Below are positions 44,108-52,422 of a stretch of DNA of 64,000 nucleotides, piece by piece. Positions within the stretch are counted from its first letter, which is position 1. Each line of letters starts with the position of its first letter. The translations under genes and the position numbers were made by a program. The DNA is from Caldimonas tepidiphila (lineage in GTDB: Bacteria > Pseudomonadota > Gammaproteobacteria > Burkholderiales > Burkholderiaceae_C), in assembly GCF_003569765.1 (NCBI RefSeq), contig NZ_QXMG01000002.1, positions 170,283-234,282 on the forward strand, read 5' to 3'. The notes under the pieces were generated by a model, which made no database searches, was not told where the DNA came from, and saw nothing but the letters and a program-made list of their open reading frames with translations.

Positions 44108-45757
44108 TCAGGGGGCCGAGGGCGCCGTGCAGGTGTAGCTCGCCGCCTGGTTCACGTCGCCGCTGCCGTTGTAGCGCGCGTACAGCGGGTAGCGGCACAG
44201 CGGGCGCTCGGCGGTCTGCGCGAAGGGCGCGGTAGCGGCGTGCGCGGTCTGCGTCAGCTTGTCGCCTGGGGCCTGGCCCTTCTCGACCCAGTTCTCCAGC
44301 ACCGTGACCCAGTCGACGCTGGTCGCGGGCCAGCCGCTGCCACCAATGCCGCCGTGGTCGGCCCCCGGCGTGAAGTACAGGCGCAGGAACTGGTCGGCCG
44401 TCTGCGGCGTCATCCGCTGCACCACCGAGTCGTGGTAGGCGATGGTCGCGTTCGGGCTGCGCGCGTAGTCGGCGCCGAACTCCTGCATGATGAGCTTGCC
44501 GCCGCGGGCATGGAAGGCCGAGAGGTCGGGGTCGGTCGCGTCGATGATCGGCGACACCTGCTGGATGCGCGCCTGCCAGTCGGCCCGGTTGAAGCTCAGC
44601 GGGTCGAAGCCCGGCGCGTCCTGCGCGATGAAGTAGCGCACGAACTGGTTGCCCAGGCTCGCGATCCGTCCGCCGTTGGCATCGGTGCCGGTGACCCAGC
44701 TGAGCCAGTTGTTGAGCGGGTCGTTCTCGCCGCCCCAGCCCCAGCCCTGGTACTGCGTGACGCCGTTCGCGACGGGGAAGCCGAACTGCATCGGCGTGTG
44801 CAGCGCGTTGAGCGTGTTGATCTGCGCGTCGGACAGGCAGGTGTCACCGGTGTCGGCACCGCCGGCGCAACGCAGCACCACCGGGTCGAACTGGCAGGAG
44901 CCGTAGTTGGCGATGATGCCGTCTACCAGGCCGTCGGCCGCGACCGTGTCGCCGGCCTGCCGCACGCGGTCCTGGACCAGGTTGACCTCGGCCTCGTTGA
45001 GCCAGCCGGCGCCGTTGTTCGCCGCGATCGCCTGCGCGACGCGGTTGCCCTGGAGTTGCAGCCCGGTGAAGCTCAGCACCGGCACGCGGGCGAGCACACC
45101 GTCGTAGTCGGCGGGGAAGCGCTGCGCCACCGTCAGGCCCTCGCGGCCGCCCTGCGAGCTGCCGACCCAGTAGGTGCGCGTCGGCGTCTTGCCGTAGCGG
45201 CGCTTCATCAGTTCCACCGCGACGTCGCGCGTCTTCTTCATCTGCGCATAGCCGAAGTTCTCGAGCGCTTCCTCGCGCACGCCGAACTGCGCATTGCCGC
45301 CGACGTGTCCCGAGTCGCTGCCGAAGGTGGCGTAGCCGCGCGCGAGCGGCACCGGCGCGCCGCGCGGCGCGGACGGCGCCGGGCCGGTCGCGGCCACCAC
45401 CGTGCCGTTGTAGCCGCTGCCGCCAAAGTGCATCGCCTTCTCGTTCCAGCCGCTCGGCAGGTTGACGCGGAAGTTGATGTCGTAGCCCTTGGTCGCGTCG
45501 ACCGGTGCAATCGCGCCGCGCACGTCGCAGTGCTCGGGCAGGTTCGTCTCGCTGCTCGCGCGCACCAGCGTCGCGGAGGTGATGCGGGCGCCGCTGCTTG
45601 GAAGGCCGATCTGCGCCTTGTCGATGGTGGTGCCGGCGAGCGAGGCGCAGGCCAGCTCCTCCTGCGACATCTTGTCGCCGCCGCCGCAAGCGGCGACGGA
45701 GATGGCCACAAACAAGGACGCAGCATAGGCCGTGGGCCTCGGGTGCGGGAACTGCAT
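44108..45757 (-). CDS. tannase/feruloyl esterase-family lipoprotein
   Basis: 549 residues. Lipoprotein signal with Cys24 in SVAACGGG. The tannase/feruloyl-esterase family is visible in HFGGSGYNGTVVAATG, GYATFGSDSGHVGG, the nucleophile WVGSSQGGREGLTVAQRFPADYDGVLARVPVL, the calcium-loop-like cysteine pair region SCQFDPVVLRCAGG...DTCLSDAQ, and the catalytic His in YFTPGADHGGIGG. It should hydrolyse esters of phenolic acids outside the inner membrane. It is divergent from a GntR gene with TGTATACA sites between them. ATG 45757 follows GAGGAG; an upstream in-frame start at 45841 would bury the signal peptide. Confidence 0.88.
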   Translation of the reverse strand: MQFPHPRPTAYAASLFVAISVAACGGGDKMSQEELACASLAGTTIDKAQIGLPSSGARITSATLVRASSETNLPEHCDVRGAIAPVDATKGYDINFRVNLPSGWNEKAMHFGGSGYNGTVVAATGPAPSAPRGAPVPLARGYATFGSDSGHVGGNAQFGVREEALENFGYAQMKKTRDVAVELMKRRYGKTPTRTYWVGSSQGGREGLTVAQRFPADYDGVLARVPVLSFTGLQLQGNRVAQAIAANNGAGWLNEAEVNLVQDRVRQAGDTVAADGLVDGIIANYGSCQFDPVVLRCAGGADTGDTCLSDAQINTLNALHTPMQFGFPVANGVTQYQGWGWGGENDPLNNWLSWVTGTDANGGRIASLGNQFVRYFIAQDAPGFDPLSFNRADWQARIQQVSPIIDATDPDLSAFHARGGKLIMQEFGADYARSPNATIAYHDSVVQRMTPQTADQFLRLYFTPGADHGGIGGSGWPATSVDWVTVLENWVEKGQAPGDKLTQTAHAATAPFAQTAERPLCRYPLYARYNGSGDVNQAASYTCTAPSAP

Positions 45758-46070
45758 GGAACGTCTCCTCGGGGATGGTGGGGGCCGGCGACGCGGTGCG
45801 GCCGGCCTGTGCTGCCCTTGCCAGAACACGGTCCGGTGCATGCGGGGTTTCCTGGGGGCTGGCAGCGAATGTATACAGTGGAGGCGTGCCGATGAATGGC
45901 GGGAGGGTGGTGTTTTCCCTCGATTCCGGCTCGCATACTGGTGAGTCCCCTTGGAATGAGGGGGTGGGCATGAACGAGCGGTGGAGGCGATGGAAGAGCA
46001 GCTGTATACAGGGGCTTCACCCGCAGGCGCTCCCTACAATCTGCCGGTCCTCATTGCGTGGAGTGGAGCC
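45758..46070. promoter_or_regulatory. divergent promoter region with two TGTATACA sites
   Basis: Between the tannase-like gene and the GntR gene. TGTATACA, extended to TGTATACAG, occurs at 45870-45877 and 46003-46010, a perfect palindrome typical of GntR/FadR-subfamily operators (TnGTnnnACnA-like). The spacing of 133 bases allows one site per promoter or looping. Confidence 0.6.
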
Positions 46071-46850
46071 ATGACCGAGCCCAGGCCGGAACTGCCGGAA
46101 GGCGGCACGGAGCCGGGTGACGGCGCGCAGTCGCAGACGGTGCGCGCGCAGATGCGGCTGCGCGAGCTGATCCTCGGCGGCGAGCTCGAGGCCGGCAGCC
46201 GCATCGCCGAGCTGGCGCTGGTCGAGCGCCTGCGCATGTCGCGCACGCCGATCCGCATGGCGCTGGTGAGGCTGCACGAGGAGGGCCTGCTGGAGCTGCT
46301 GGCGTCCGGGGGCTTCTCGGTCAAGGCGTTCTCGGAGGCCGACGTGCACGACGCGCTCGAGATCCGGGGCACGCTCGAGGGCCTCGCCGCGCGCATGGCG
46401 GCCGAGCGGGGCGTGCCGGACGCGCTGCTTGCGCAGGCCCGCGACTGCGTCGCGCGCATCGACGAGCTGCTGGAGCCCGAGGCGCTGAGCGAGGCGCGCT
46501 TCGACGGCTACGTCGCCCAGAACGAGCGCTTCCACCGGCTGCTGGCGCAGATGTGCGGCAGCCCCTCGGTGCAGCGCCAGCTCGCTCGCGCGATGATGCT
46601 GCCCTTCGCGTCGCCGAACAGCTTCCTGCCGCTGCGCGGACGTGCGCCCGACGGCCGCCGCAACCTGCTGGTGGCGCAGGAGCAGCACCGCGCGGTGCTG
46701 GAGGCGATCGCGCGACGCGAGGGCGCCCGCGCAGAGGCGCTGATGCGCGAGCACGCGCGCCTGGCGCGCGGCAAGCTCAGCCACGCGATGCTCAGCCGCG
46801 CGCTCGATCAGGTGCCCGGCGCGGCGCTGATCCGCCCGCCGGCGGGCTGA
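46071..46850 (+). CDS. GntR-family (FCD) transcriptional regulator
   Basis: 259 residues: winged helix MRLRELILGGELEAGSRIAELALVERLRMSRTPIRMALVRLHEEGLLEL (about 25-75), then an FCD domain (ALEIRGTLEGLAARMAAERG... FDGYVAQNERFHRLLAQMCG... EEQHRAVLEAIARREGARAEALMREH) with metal-ligand Asp/His positions retained. It probably represses itself and the divergent esterase through the TGTATACA sites and senses a phenolic or carboxylic acid. The ATG follows GTGGAG. It converges on the aldehyde dehydrogenase. Confidence 0.9.
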   Translation: MTEPRPELPEGGTEPGDGAQSQTVRAQMRLRELILGGELEAGSRIAELALVERLRMSRTPIRMALVRLHEEGLLELLASGGFSVKAFSEADVHDALEIRGTLEGLAARMAAERGVPDALLAQARDCVARIDELLEPEALSEARFDGYVAQNERFHRLLAQMCGSPSVQRQLARAMMLPFASPNSFLPLRGRAPDGRRNLLVAQEQHRAVLEAIARREGARAEALMREHARLARGKLSHAMLSRALDQVPGAALIRPPAG

Positions 46851-46874
46851 GGCTCGCCCGGCCGGGCAGGGCGC

Positions 46875-48326
46875 TCAGAACGGGTAGTGCCGATCCGTCG
46901 TCTGCATCGTGATCCAGCGCAGGTCGGTGAAGGATTCGATGCCGGCGCGGCCGCCGAAGTGCCCGTAGCCCGACTCCTTCACGCCGCCGAAGGGCATCTG
47001 CGCCTCGTCGTGCACGGTCGGCGCGTTGATGTGGCAGATGCCGGAATGGATGCGCCGCGCGACGTTCCAGGCCTTCGCGATGTCGCGGCTGAACACCGCC
47101 GCCGACAGCCCGTAGGCGTTGTCGTTGGCGCAGGCGACGGCGGCGTCGGTGCCGTTCACGCGCACGATCGGCTTGACGGGGCCGAAGCTCTCCTCGTGAT
47201 AGATCGTCATGTCGGGCGTCACGCGGTCGAGCAGCGTCGCGGGCATCAGCGTGCTGTCGGCCTTGCCGCCGCACACGAGCGTCGCGCCCTTGGCCAGCGC
47301 GTCGTCGATCATCGCGTTGCAGCGCTCGACGGTGCCCATGTCGACCACCGAGCCGAGCACCACCGGCCCCTTGCGCGGGTCGCCCAGCGGCAGGCCCTGC
47401 GCCTTGGCGGAGAGCTTGGCGACGAAGGCGTCGGCGACCGAGGCGTCGACGATGATGCGCTCCGTGGACATGCAGATCTGGCCGGAGTTGGCGAAGGCGC
47501 CGAAGGCCGCGCCGTTGACCGCCGCGTCGAGGTCGGCGTCGTCGAGCACGAGCAGCGGCGCCTTGCCGCCGAGCTCGAGCACCGCGGGTTTCAGATGGCG
47601 GGCGCACACGCCGGCGATGATCCTGCCCACGCGCGTCGAGCCGGTGAAGTTCACGCGCCGCACCGCGGGGTGGGCGATCATCGCCTCGACCACCGGGCCC
47701 GCGTCGGGCGGCGCGTTGGTGACGAAGTTGACCACGCCCGGGGGCAGCCCCGCCTCCTGCAGCGCCTCGATGATGAGGCCGTGCGTCGCCGGGCACAGCT
47801 CCGAGCCCTTGAGCACCACGGTGTTGCCGCAGGCCAGCGGCGTCGCGACCGCGCGCACGCCGAGGATCACCGGCGCGTTCCACGGCGCGAGCCCGAGCAC
47901 CACGCCCGCGGGCTGGCGCACCGCCATCGCGAGGCTGCCAGGCACGTCCGACGGGATGACCTCGCCGTTGATCTGGGTGGTGATCGACGCGGCCTCCTGC
48001 AGCATGCCGGCCGCGAGATGGACGTTGAAGCCGGACCACAGCGCCGAGCCGCCGGTCTCCGAGGCCACCGCCTCGGCGAAGGCGGGCGCCTTCGCTTCCA
48101 GCGCCTCGGCGGCCTTCAGCAACAGCGCGCGGCGCTGGCCCGGCCCCATCTCCGCCCAGGCGGGAAAGGCCTTCTGCGCGGCCTCGACCGCCTTGACCGC
48201 GTCGGCCGGGGTGGCGGCCGGTGCGCGGGTCGCGACTTGGCCGTCGAGGGGGTTGCGGCGCTCGAAGGTGGCGCCCCCGGTGGCGGCGACGCGTTCGCCG
48301 CCGATGAGCATGGAAATCTGATTCAT
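46875..48326 (-). CDS. NAD(P)-dependent aldehyde dehydrogenase (aromatic-aldehyde type)
   Basis: 483 residues of the ALDH superfamily: NVHLAAGMLQ, LAPWNAPVILGVRAVATPLACGN, FTGSTRVGRIIA, general-base Glu in PAVLELGGKAPLLVLDDAD, catalytic Cys in FANSGQICMSTERI, and SGICHINAPTVHDEAQMPFGGVKESGYGHFGG. The last block resembles vanillin/salicylaldehyde/benzaldehyde dehydrogenases. It would fit oxidation of a phenolic aldehyde after ester cleavage by the nearby tannase-like enzyme. The gene is solitary between the convergent GntR gene and a LysR gene. Confidence 0.88.
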   Translation of the reverse strand: MNQISMLIGGERVAATGGATFERRNPLDGQVATRAPAATPADAVKAVEAAQKAFPAWAEMGPGQRRALLLKAAEALEAKAPAFAEAVASETGGSALWSGFNVHLAAGMLQEAASITTQINGEVIPSDVPGSLAMAVRQPAGVVLGLAPWNAPVILGVRAVATPLACGNTVVLKGSELCPATHGLIIEALQEAGLPPGVVNFVTNAPPDAGPVVEAMIAHPAVRRVNFTGSTRVGRIIAGVCARHLKPAVLELGGKAPLLVLDDADLDAAVNGAAFGAFANSGQICMSTERIIVDASVADAFVAKLSAKAQGLPLGDPRKGPVVLGSVVDMGTVERCNAMIDDALAKGATLVCGGKADSTLMPATLLDRVTPDMTIYHEESFGPVKPIVRVNGTDAAVACANDNAYGLSAAVFSRDIAKAWNVARRIHSGICHINAPTVHDEAQMPFGGVKESGYGHFGGRAGIESFTDLRWITMQTTDRHYPF

Positions 48327-48565
48327 GCGAGAGGTCCTCGTGCTTGCGAACTTCCAATGCGGCAGATGCCGGATTTCCCGGTCCCCAGAATACCGCCGCA
48401 CCTCGGGCGCGCGGCCGTCGCCGCGTTCGACATCACCCGCGACGGGGCCATCGCGCCGCGCGACGCGTCCGTGACGCGGCCGCGTTCGCGCGCTGCCTGC
48501 CGCCGTCGCCTTGCTTCCCGCGCGCTCATTTGGCATAGCCCGGACGACCGCCATCGATTTCCGTC

Positions 48566-49468
48566 TCACCCGGCCTGCTCGTCCGGCTTCTTCCTCATCA
48601 CGAGTTCGTACAGCGCCTGGGCCGCCGCCGACAGGCTGCGGTCGCGACGGCGGATCAGGAAGATCCGGCGCGTGAGGCCGGCCACCTGCAGCGGCCGCGT
48701 CACGAGGCCGGGCTGCTCGAAATGGAACAGCGTCAGCGCCGGCACCACGCTGATGCCGAGGCCGCTGCGCACCATGCCCATGACGGTGGCGAGCTGTTCC
48801 ACCTCCATCAGCGTGTTCATCTGCATCGGGTGCACCGCGGCGTCGAGGTACTGCCGCACGCTGCTGGTGCGCGCGAGCTGCACGAAGGGATGGCTCGCGA
48901 GGTCGCGCAGCCGCAGCACCGGCGCCGTGGCGAGCGGGTGATCGGCCCGGCACACGAGGTGGAAGCGGTCGCTGCAGAACACCTCCGTGCGCAGCTCGGG
49001 GCTGTCGGCGCGGATCGCGGCGAGCGCGAAGTCGGCGCTGCCCGAGCGCACCCGCTCCAGGCAGTCCTCCGACAGCACGTCGGCCACGTCGAGGTCGATG
49101 CCGGGATAGAGCGCGTGGAACTCGGACAGCACCGGCGGCAGCCAGCCCGCGGCGAGCGAGGGCAGCACCGCGAGCGACACCCGCCCGCGCCGGCGCGCCA
49201 CGTGGTCGCGCACGTCCGTCATCGCGTGGTCGAAGTCGGCCAGCAGGCGCTGCGCCACCTCCTCGAAGGACTCGCCCTCGGGCGTCAGCTCCACCTTGCG
49301 CGTGTTGCGGTCGAACAGCCGCACGCCGAGCAGCTCCTCCAGCGAGCGGATCAGCGCGCTGAAGGCCGGCTGCGACAGGTGCAGCCGGGCCGCCGCCCGC
49401 GTGAAGTTGCGCTGCTGCGCCAGCGCGACGAAGGCACGCAGCTGCCGCGTCGAGACATCCATCTGCAT
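48566..49468 (-). CDS. LysR-family transcriptional regulator
   Basis: 300 residues: STRQLRAFVALAQQRNFTRAAARLHLSQPAFSALIRSLEELLGVRLFDRNTRKVELT (winged helix), then a LysR effector domain (VSLAVLPSLAAGWLPPVLSEFHALYPGIDLDVADV). It is divergent from the AtuA-like operon with 106 bases between, so it is its likely activator. An ATG at 49462 is also possible. A T-N11-A-type element (ATCTGAATTTTCGATT, about 49484-49499) in the shared region is a candidate site. Confidence 0.9.
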   Translation of the reverse strand: MQMDVSTRQLRAFVALAQQRNFTRAAARLHLSQPAFSALIRSLEELLGVRLFDRNTRKVELTPEGESFEEVAQRLLADFDHAMTDVRDHVARRRGRVSLAVLPSLAAGWLPPVLSEFHALYPGIDLDVADVLSEDCLERVRSGSADFALAAIRADSPELRTEVFCSDRFHLVCRADHPLATAPVLRLRDLASHPFVQLARTSSVRQYLDAAVHPMQMNTLMEVEQLATVMGMVRSGLGISVVPALTLFHFEQPGLVTRPLQVAGLTRRIFLIRRRDRSLSAAAQALYELVMRKKPDEQAG

Positions 49469-49574
49469 TTCGAATCAACGGATCTGAATTTTCGATTTCA
49501 CAGATTAACCCGGTCTGCCTAGAGTTCGCTGCATCCCGGGGTGCGAAGCACACCCGCCTCCTTCAGAGGACACG

Positions 49575-50930
49575 ATGAGACAAGACCCCCTGCTGATCGG
49601 CTGTGCCGCCGGCTTCTCCGGAGACCGCGTCGACGCCGCACGCGCCGTCGTCGACACGCTGATCCGGCGCGGCCAGCCCTCGGTGCTGATCTTCGAGACG
49701 CTGGCGGAGCGCACGCTCGCGCTCGCCCAGCTGCGCCGCCGCGACGACCCGGAGTCGGGCTACGAGCCGCAACTCGCGGCGCTGCTGCGCCCGGTGCTCG
49801 CGGACTGCCTCGCCCACGGCATCCGCATCGTCAGCAACTTCGGCGCAGCCAATCCGGCGGGCGCGGCGCGGCGCATCGCGGCGCTGGCCCATGAGCTCGG
49901 CCTGGCGGTGCCGCGCATCGCGGTGATCGAAGGCGACGACGTGAGCGGCGCGGAATTCGTGCCGCTGCTCGCCTCGCACCTCGGCAGCGATTTCGATCCC
50001 CGGCAGATCGTCGCCGCCAACGCCTACATCGGCGCCGAGGCGATCGCCGACGCGCTGCGCGCGGGGGCCGAGATCGTCGTCGCCGGCCGCGTCGCCGATC
50101 CCTCGCTCGCGGTCGGCCCGGCGATGGCGCACTACGGCTGGGCGGCCGACGACTGGGACCGGCTGGCCCGCGCGACGATGGCCGGGCACCTGCTCGAGTG
50201 CGGCGCGCAGGTCTGCGGCGGCTACTTCGCCGACCCCGGCTACAAGGACGTGCCGGACCTGCACGCGGTCGGCTTCCCGGTCGCGGAGATCGACGCCGAG
50301 GGCGGGTGCGTGATCACGAAGGCCGACGGCACCGGCGGCCTCGTCACCGAAGCCACCGTGAAGGAGCAGCTGCTCTACGAGATCCACGACCCGTCGTGCT
50401 ACCTGACGCCGGACGTCGTCGCCGACCTCGGCGAGGCGCTCGTCGAGGAGGTCGGCCCCGACGCGGTCGCGCTGCGCGGCGTGCGCGGCCGCGCCCGTCC
50501 GGCAACGCTGAAGGTCACCGCGCTGCGAGAGGCCGGCTGGCTCGCCGAGGGCGAGATCTCCTATGCCGGGCCCGGCGCCGAGGCGCGCGCGCGGCTCGCC
50601 GCCGAGGTGCTGCGCCGGCGGCTCCCGACCCTTGCGCTGCGCATCGACCTGATCGGCGTGCTGAGCGTGCTCGGCGACGACGCGGGCCGCATGCTCGCCG
50701 GCACCGTGCCCGGCGACGCGCGCGACGTGCGGCTGCGCGCGGCCGCCTCGCATGCCTCCCGCGCCGAGGCCGAGCGGCTGCTGCTGGAGGTCACCGCGCT
50801 CTACACCTGCGGACCCGCGGGCGGCGGAGGCGTGCGCACCGCGATGCGCCCGCGCCTGGGCACGCTGTCGTGCCTGTTGCCGCGCGAGGCCGTGAAGACC
50901 GGCCACCGGATGCTGGAGGACCTGGCATGA
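49575..50930 (+). CDS. AtuA-like protein, N-terminal part (DUF1446)
   Basis: 451 residues: LIGCAAGFSGDRVDAARAVVDTLIRRGQPSVLIFETLAERTLALAQL, GIRIVSNFGAANPAGAARRIAALA, ADGTGGLVTEATVKEQLLYEIHDPSCYLTPDVVAD. This is the DUF1446/AtuA family, required for acyclic terpene utilisation in Pseudomonas; its chemistry is not established. Here the usual C-terminal portion is on a separate gene that starts within the stop codon (ATGA). The gene is divergent from a LysR regulator and heads an operon with a Bug-type binding protein. Confidence 0.88.
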   Translation: MRQDPLLIGCAAGFSGDRVDAARAVVDTLIRRGQPSVLIFETLAERTLALAQLRRRDDPESGYEPQLAALLRPVLADCLAHGIRIVSNFGAANPAGAARRIAALAHELGLAVPRIAVIEGDDVSGAEFVPLLASHLGSDFDPRQIVAANAYIGAEAIADALRAGAEIVVAGRVADPSLAVGPAMAHYGWAADDWDRLARATMAGHLLECGAQVCGGYFADPGYKDVPDLHAVGFPVAEIDAEGGCVITKADGTGGLVTEATVKEQLLYEIHDPSCYLTPDVVADLGEALVEEVGPDAVALRGVRGRARPATLKVTALREAGWLAEGEISYAGPGAEARARLAAEVLRRRLPTLALRIDLIGVLSVLGDDAGRMLAGTVPGDARDVRLRAAASHASRAEAERLLLEVTALYTCGPAGGGGVRTAMRPRLGTLSCLLPREAVKTGHRMLEDLA

Positions 50931-51283
50931 ACGAGACGATCACCGTGCCCTTGCGCCGCCTCGCCCACGGCCGCACCGGCGACAAGGGCAACCGCAGCAA
51001 CATCAGCGTGATCGCGTGGGCCCCCGAGTTCTGGGAGCCGCTCGTCGCGCAGCTCACCGAGGCGAGGGTTGCCGGCGCCTTCGCCGACCGCCGGCCGGGC
51101 GCCGTCACCCGCTACCTGCTGCCGAAGCTGCAGGCGATGAACTTCGTCATCGACGAGGTGCTCGACGGCGGCGTCAACGACTCGCTGAACCTGGACACCC
51201 ACGGCAAGGCGCTGTCCTTCCTGCTGCTCGACCTGGAGGTCGAGATCCCGGCCGAACTGCAGCCGCTGCTGCGCGGCGCCTGA
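50927..51283 (+). CDS. AtuA-like protein, C-terminal part
   Basis: 118 residues: VPLRRLAHGRTGDKGNRSNISVIAWAPEFWEPLVAQLT and MNFVIDEVLDGGVNDSLNLDTHGKALSFLLLDLEVEIP. This corresponds to the C-terminal region of full-length AtuA (about 590 residues in Pseudomonas). It overlaps the previous gene by four bases, so both parts should be made in equal amounts and probably associate. The residues RTGDKGNRSN are the most conserved. Confidence 0.85.
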   Translation: MNETITVPLRRLAHGRTGDKGNRSNISVIAWAPEFWEPLVAQLTEARVAGAFADRRPGAVTRYLLPKLQAMNFVIDEVLDGGVNDSLNLDTHGKALSFLLLDLEVEIPAELQPLLRGA

Positions 51284-51312
51284 AACCTTCCACCACAAAG
51301 AGGAGACATCGA

Positions 51313-52287
51313 ATGAACATGAAGCGACGCACCTGGATCGCCGCCGCCTGCACCCTGGCCGCCGCGAGCCTCGCCGGCCCCGCCTGTGCGCAGAACTACC
51401 CCGCCAAGCCCCTCACCTTCGTCGTGCCCTTCGCCGCCGGCAGCGCCACCGATTCGCTCGCCCGCGCGCTCGGGCAGTCGATCACGGCCCAGACCGGCCA
51501 GCCCGTCGTCATCGAGAACAAGGCGGGCGCCAGCGGCATGCCGGCGGCGCAGTCGGTGGCACGCGCCCCCGCCGACGGCTACACGGTGCTCATCACCACC
51601 AACACCACGCACGCGGCCAACCAGCACCTCTACAAGAGGGTGCCCTACGACCCGGTGAAGGACTTCGTTCCGGTGACCGCGCTCGCCAAGGGCGGTCAGG
51701 TGATGGTGGTCAACGCGAACTCGCCCTACAGGAGCGTGGGCGAGCTGGTGGCCGCGGCGCGCAAGGAGCCGGGCAGGATCACCTTCGGCAGCGGCAGCTC
51801 CTCGAGCCGCGTGGCTGGTGAGCTGCTCAAGCAGATGGCCAACATCGACCTGCTGCACGTCCCCTACAAGAGCAACCCGCTCGCGATCACCGACCTGCTC
51901 GGCGGCCAGATCGACATGATGATCACCGACACCGCCACCGGCGTGCCGCAGGTCAAGGCCGGCAAGCTGCGCGCGCTGGGCGTCTCCACGCCGCAGCGCC
52001 AGGCGCAGCTGCCCGACGTGCCGACCATCTCCGAGGCCGGCGTGAAGGGCTACGACATGGGCTACTGGTTCGCCGCCTACGTGCCCGCCGGCACACCCGC
52101 CCCGGCGGTGCAGCGCCTGCGCGAGCTGCTGGTGCAGGGCACCCAGAGTGCCGGGGCCAAGACCTTCTTCGAGTCCAGCGGCACCGAGCCCTTCACGACC
52201 ACGCCCGAGGGCCTGGCGAAGTTCCAGGCCGAGGAAACGCAGAAGTGGGGCAAGGTCATCAAGGCCGCCGGCATCGAGCCGGAATGA
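51313..52287 (+). CDS. Bug/TctC-family periplasmic solute-binding protein
   Basis: 324 residues with a signal peptide (RRTWIAAACTLAAASLAGPACA). Mature part: QNYPAKPLTFVVPFAAGSATDSLARALG, VVIENKAGASGMPAAQSVARAPADGYTV, DFVPVTALAKGG, LLHVPYKSNPLAITDLLGGQIDMMITDTATGVPQV. Bug proteins bind carboxylates in the periplasm. It is 29 bases after the AtuA C-terminal gene and followed at once by a hairpin, so it belongs to the AtuA operon; its ligand is probably the acid that operon degrades. AGGAGA precedes the ATG. Confidence 0.9.
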   Translation: MNMKRRTWIAAACTLAAASLAGPACAQNYPAKPLTFVVPFAAGSATDSLARALGQSITAQTGQPVVIENKAGASGMPAAQSVARAPADGYTVLITTNTTHAANQHLYKRVPYDPVKDFVPVTALAKGGQVMVVNANSPYRSVGELVAAARKEPGRITFGSGSSSSRVAGELLKQMANIDLLHVPYKSNPLAITDLLGGQIDMMITDTATGVPQVKAGKLRALGVSTPQRQAQLPDVPTISEAGVKGYDMGYWFAAYVPAGTPAPAVQRLRELLVQGTQSAGAKTFFESSGTEPFTTTPEGLAKFQAEETQKWGKVIKAAGIEPE

Positions 52288-52305
52288 GGCGCCGGCCCGG
52301 CGCCT
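52287..52305 (+). terminator. hairpin immediately after the Bug gene
   Basis: AGGCGCCG pairs with CGGCGCCT around GCC, beginning on the last base of the stop codon. It has no U-run. It probably reduces read-through into the lipoprotein gene. Confidence 0.5.
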
Positions 52306-52422
52306 GAGCCCCCCAGACCCCGACCCTGACGCGACCGCCGGCCGGTCGCGCGGGGATCGCCTTGTCCGAAACAAAGCAAGAGCCGGCGCACCGGCCCCTT
52401 CCTTCACCCGAGGAGACATCCG

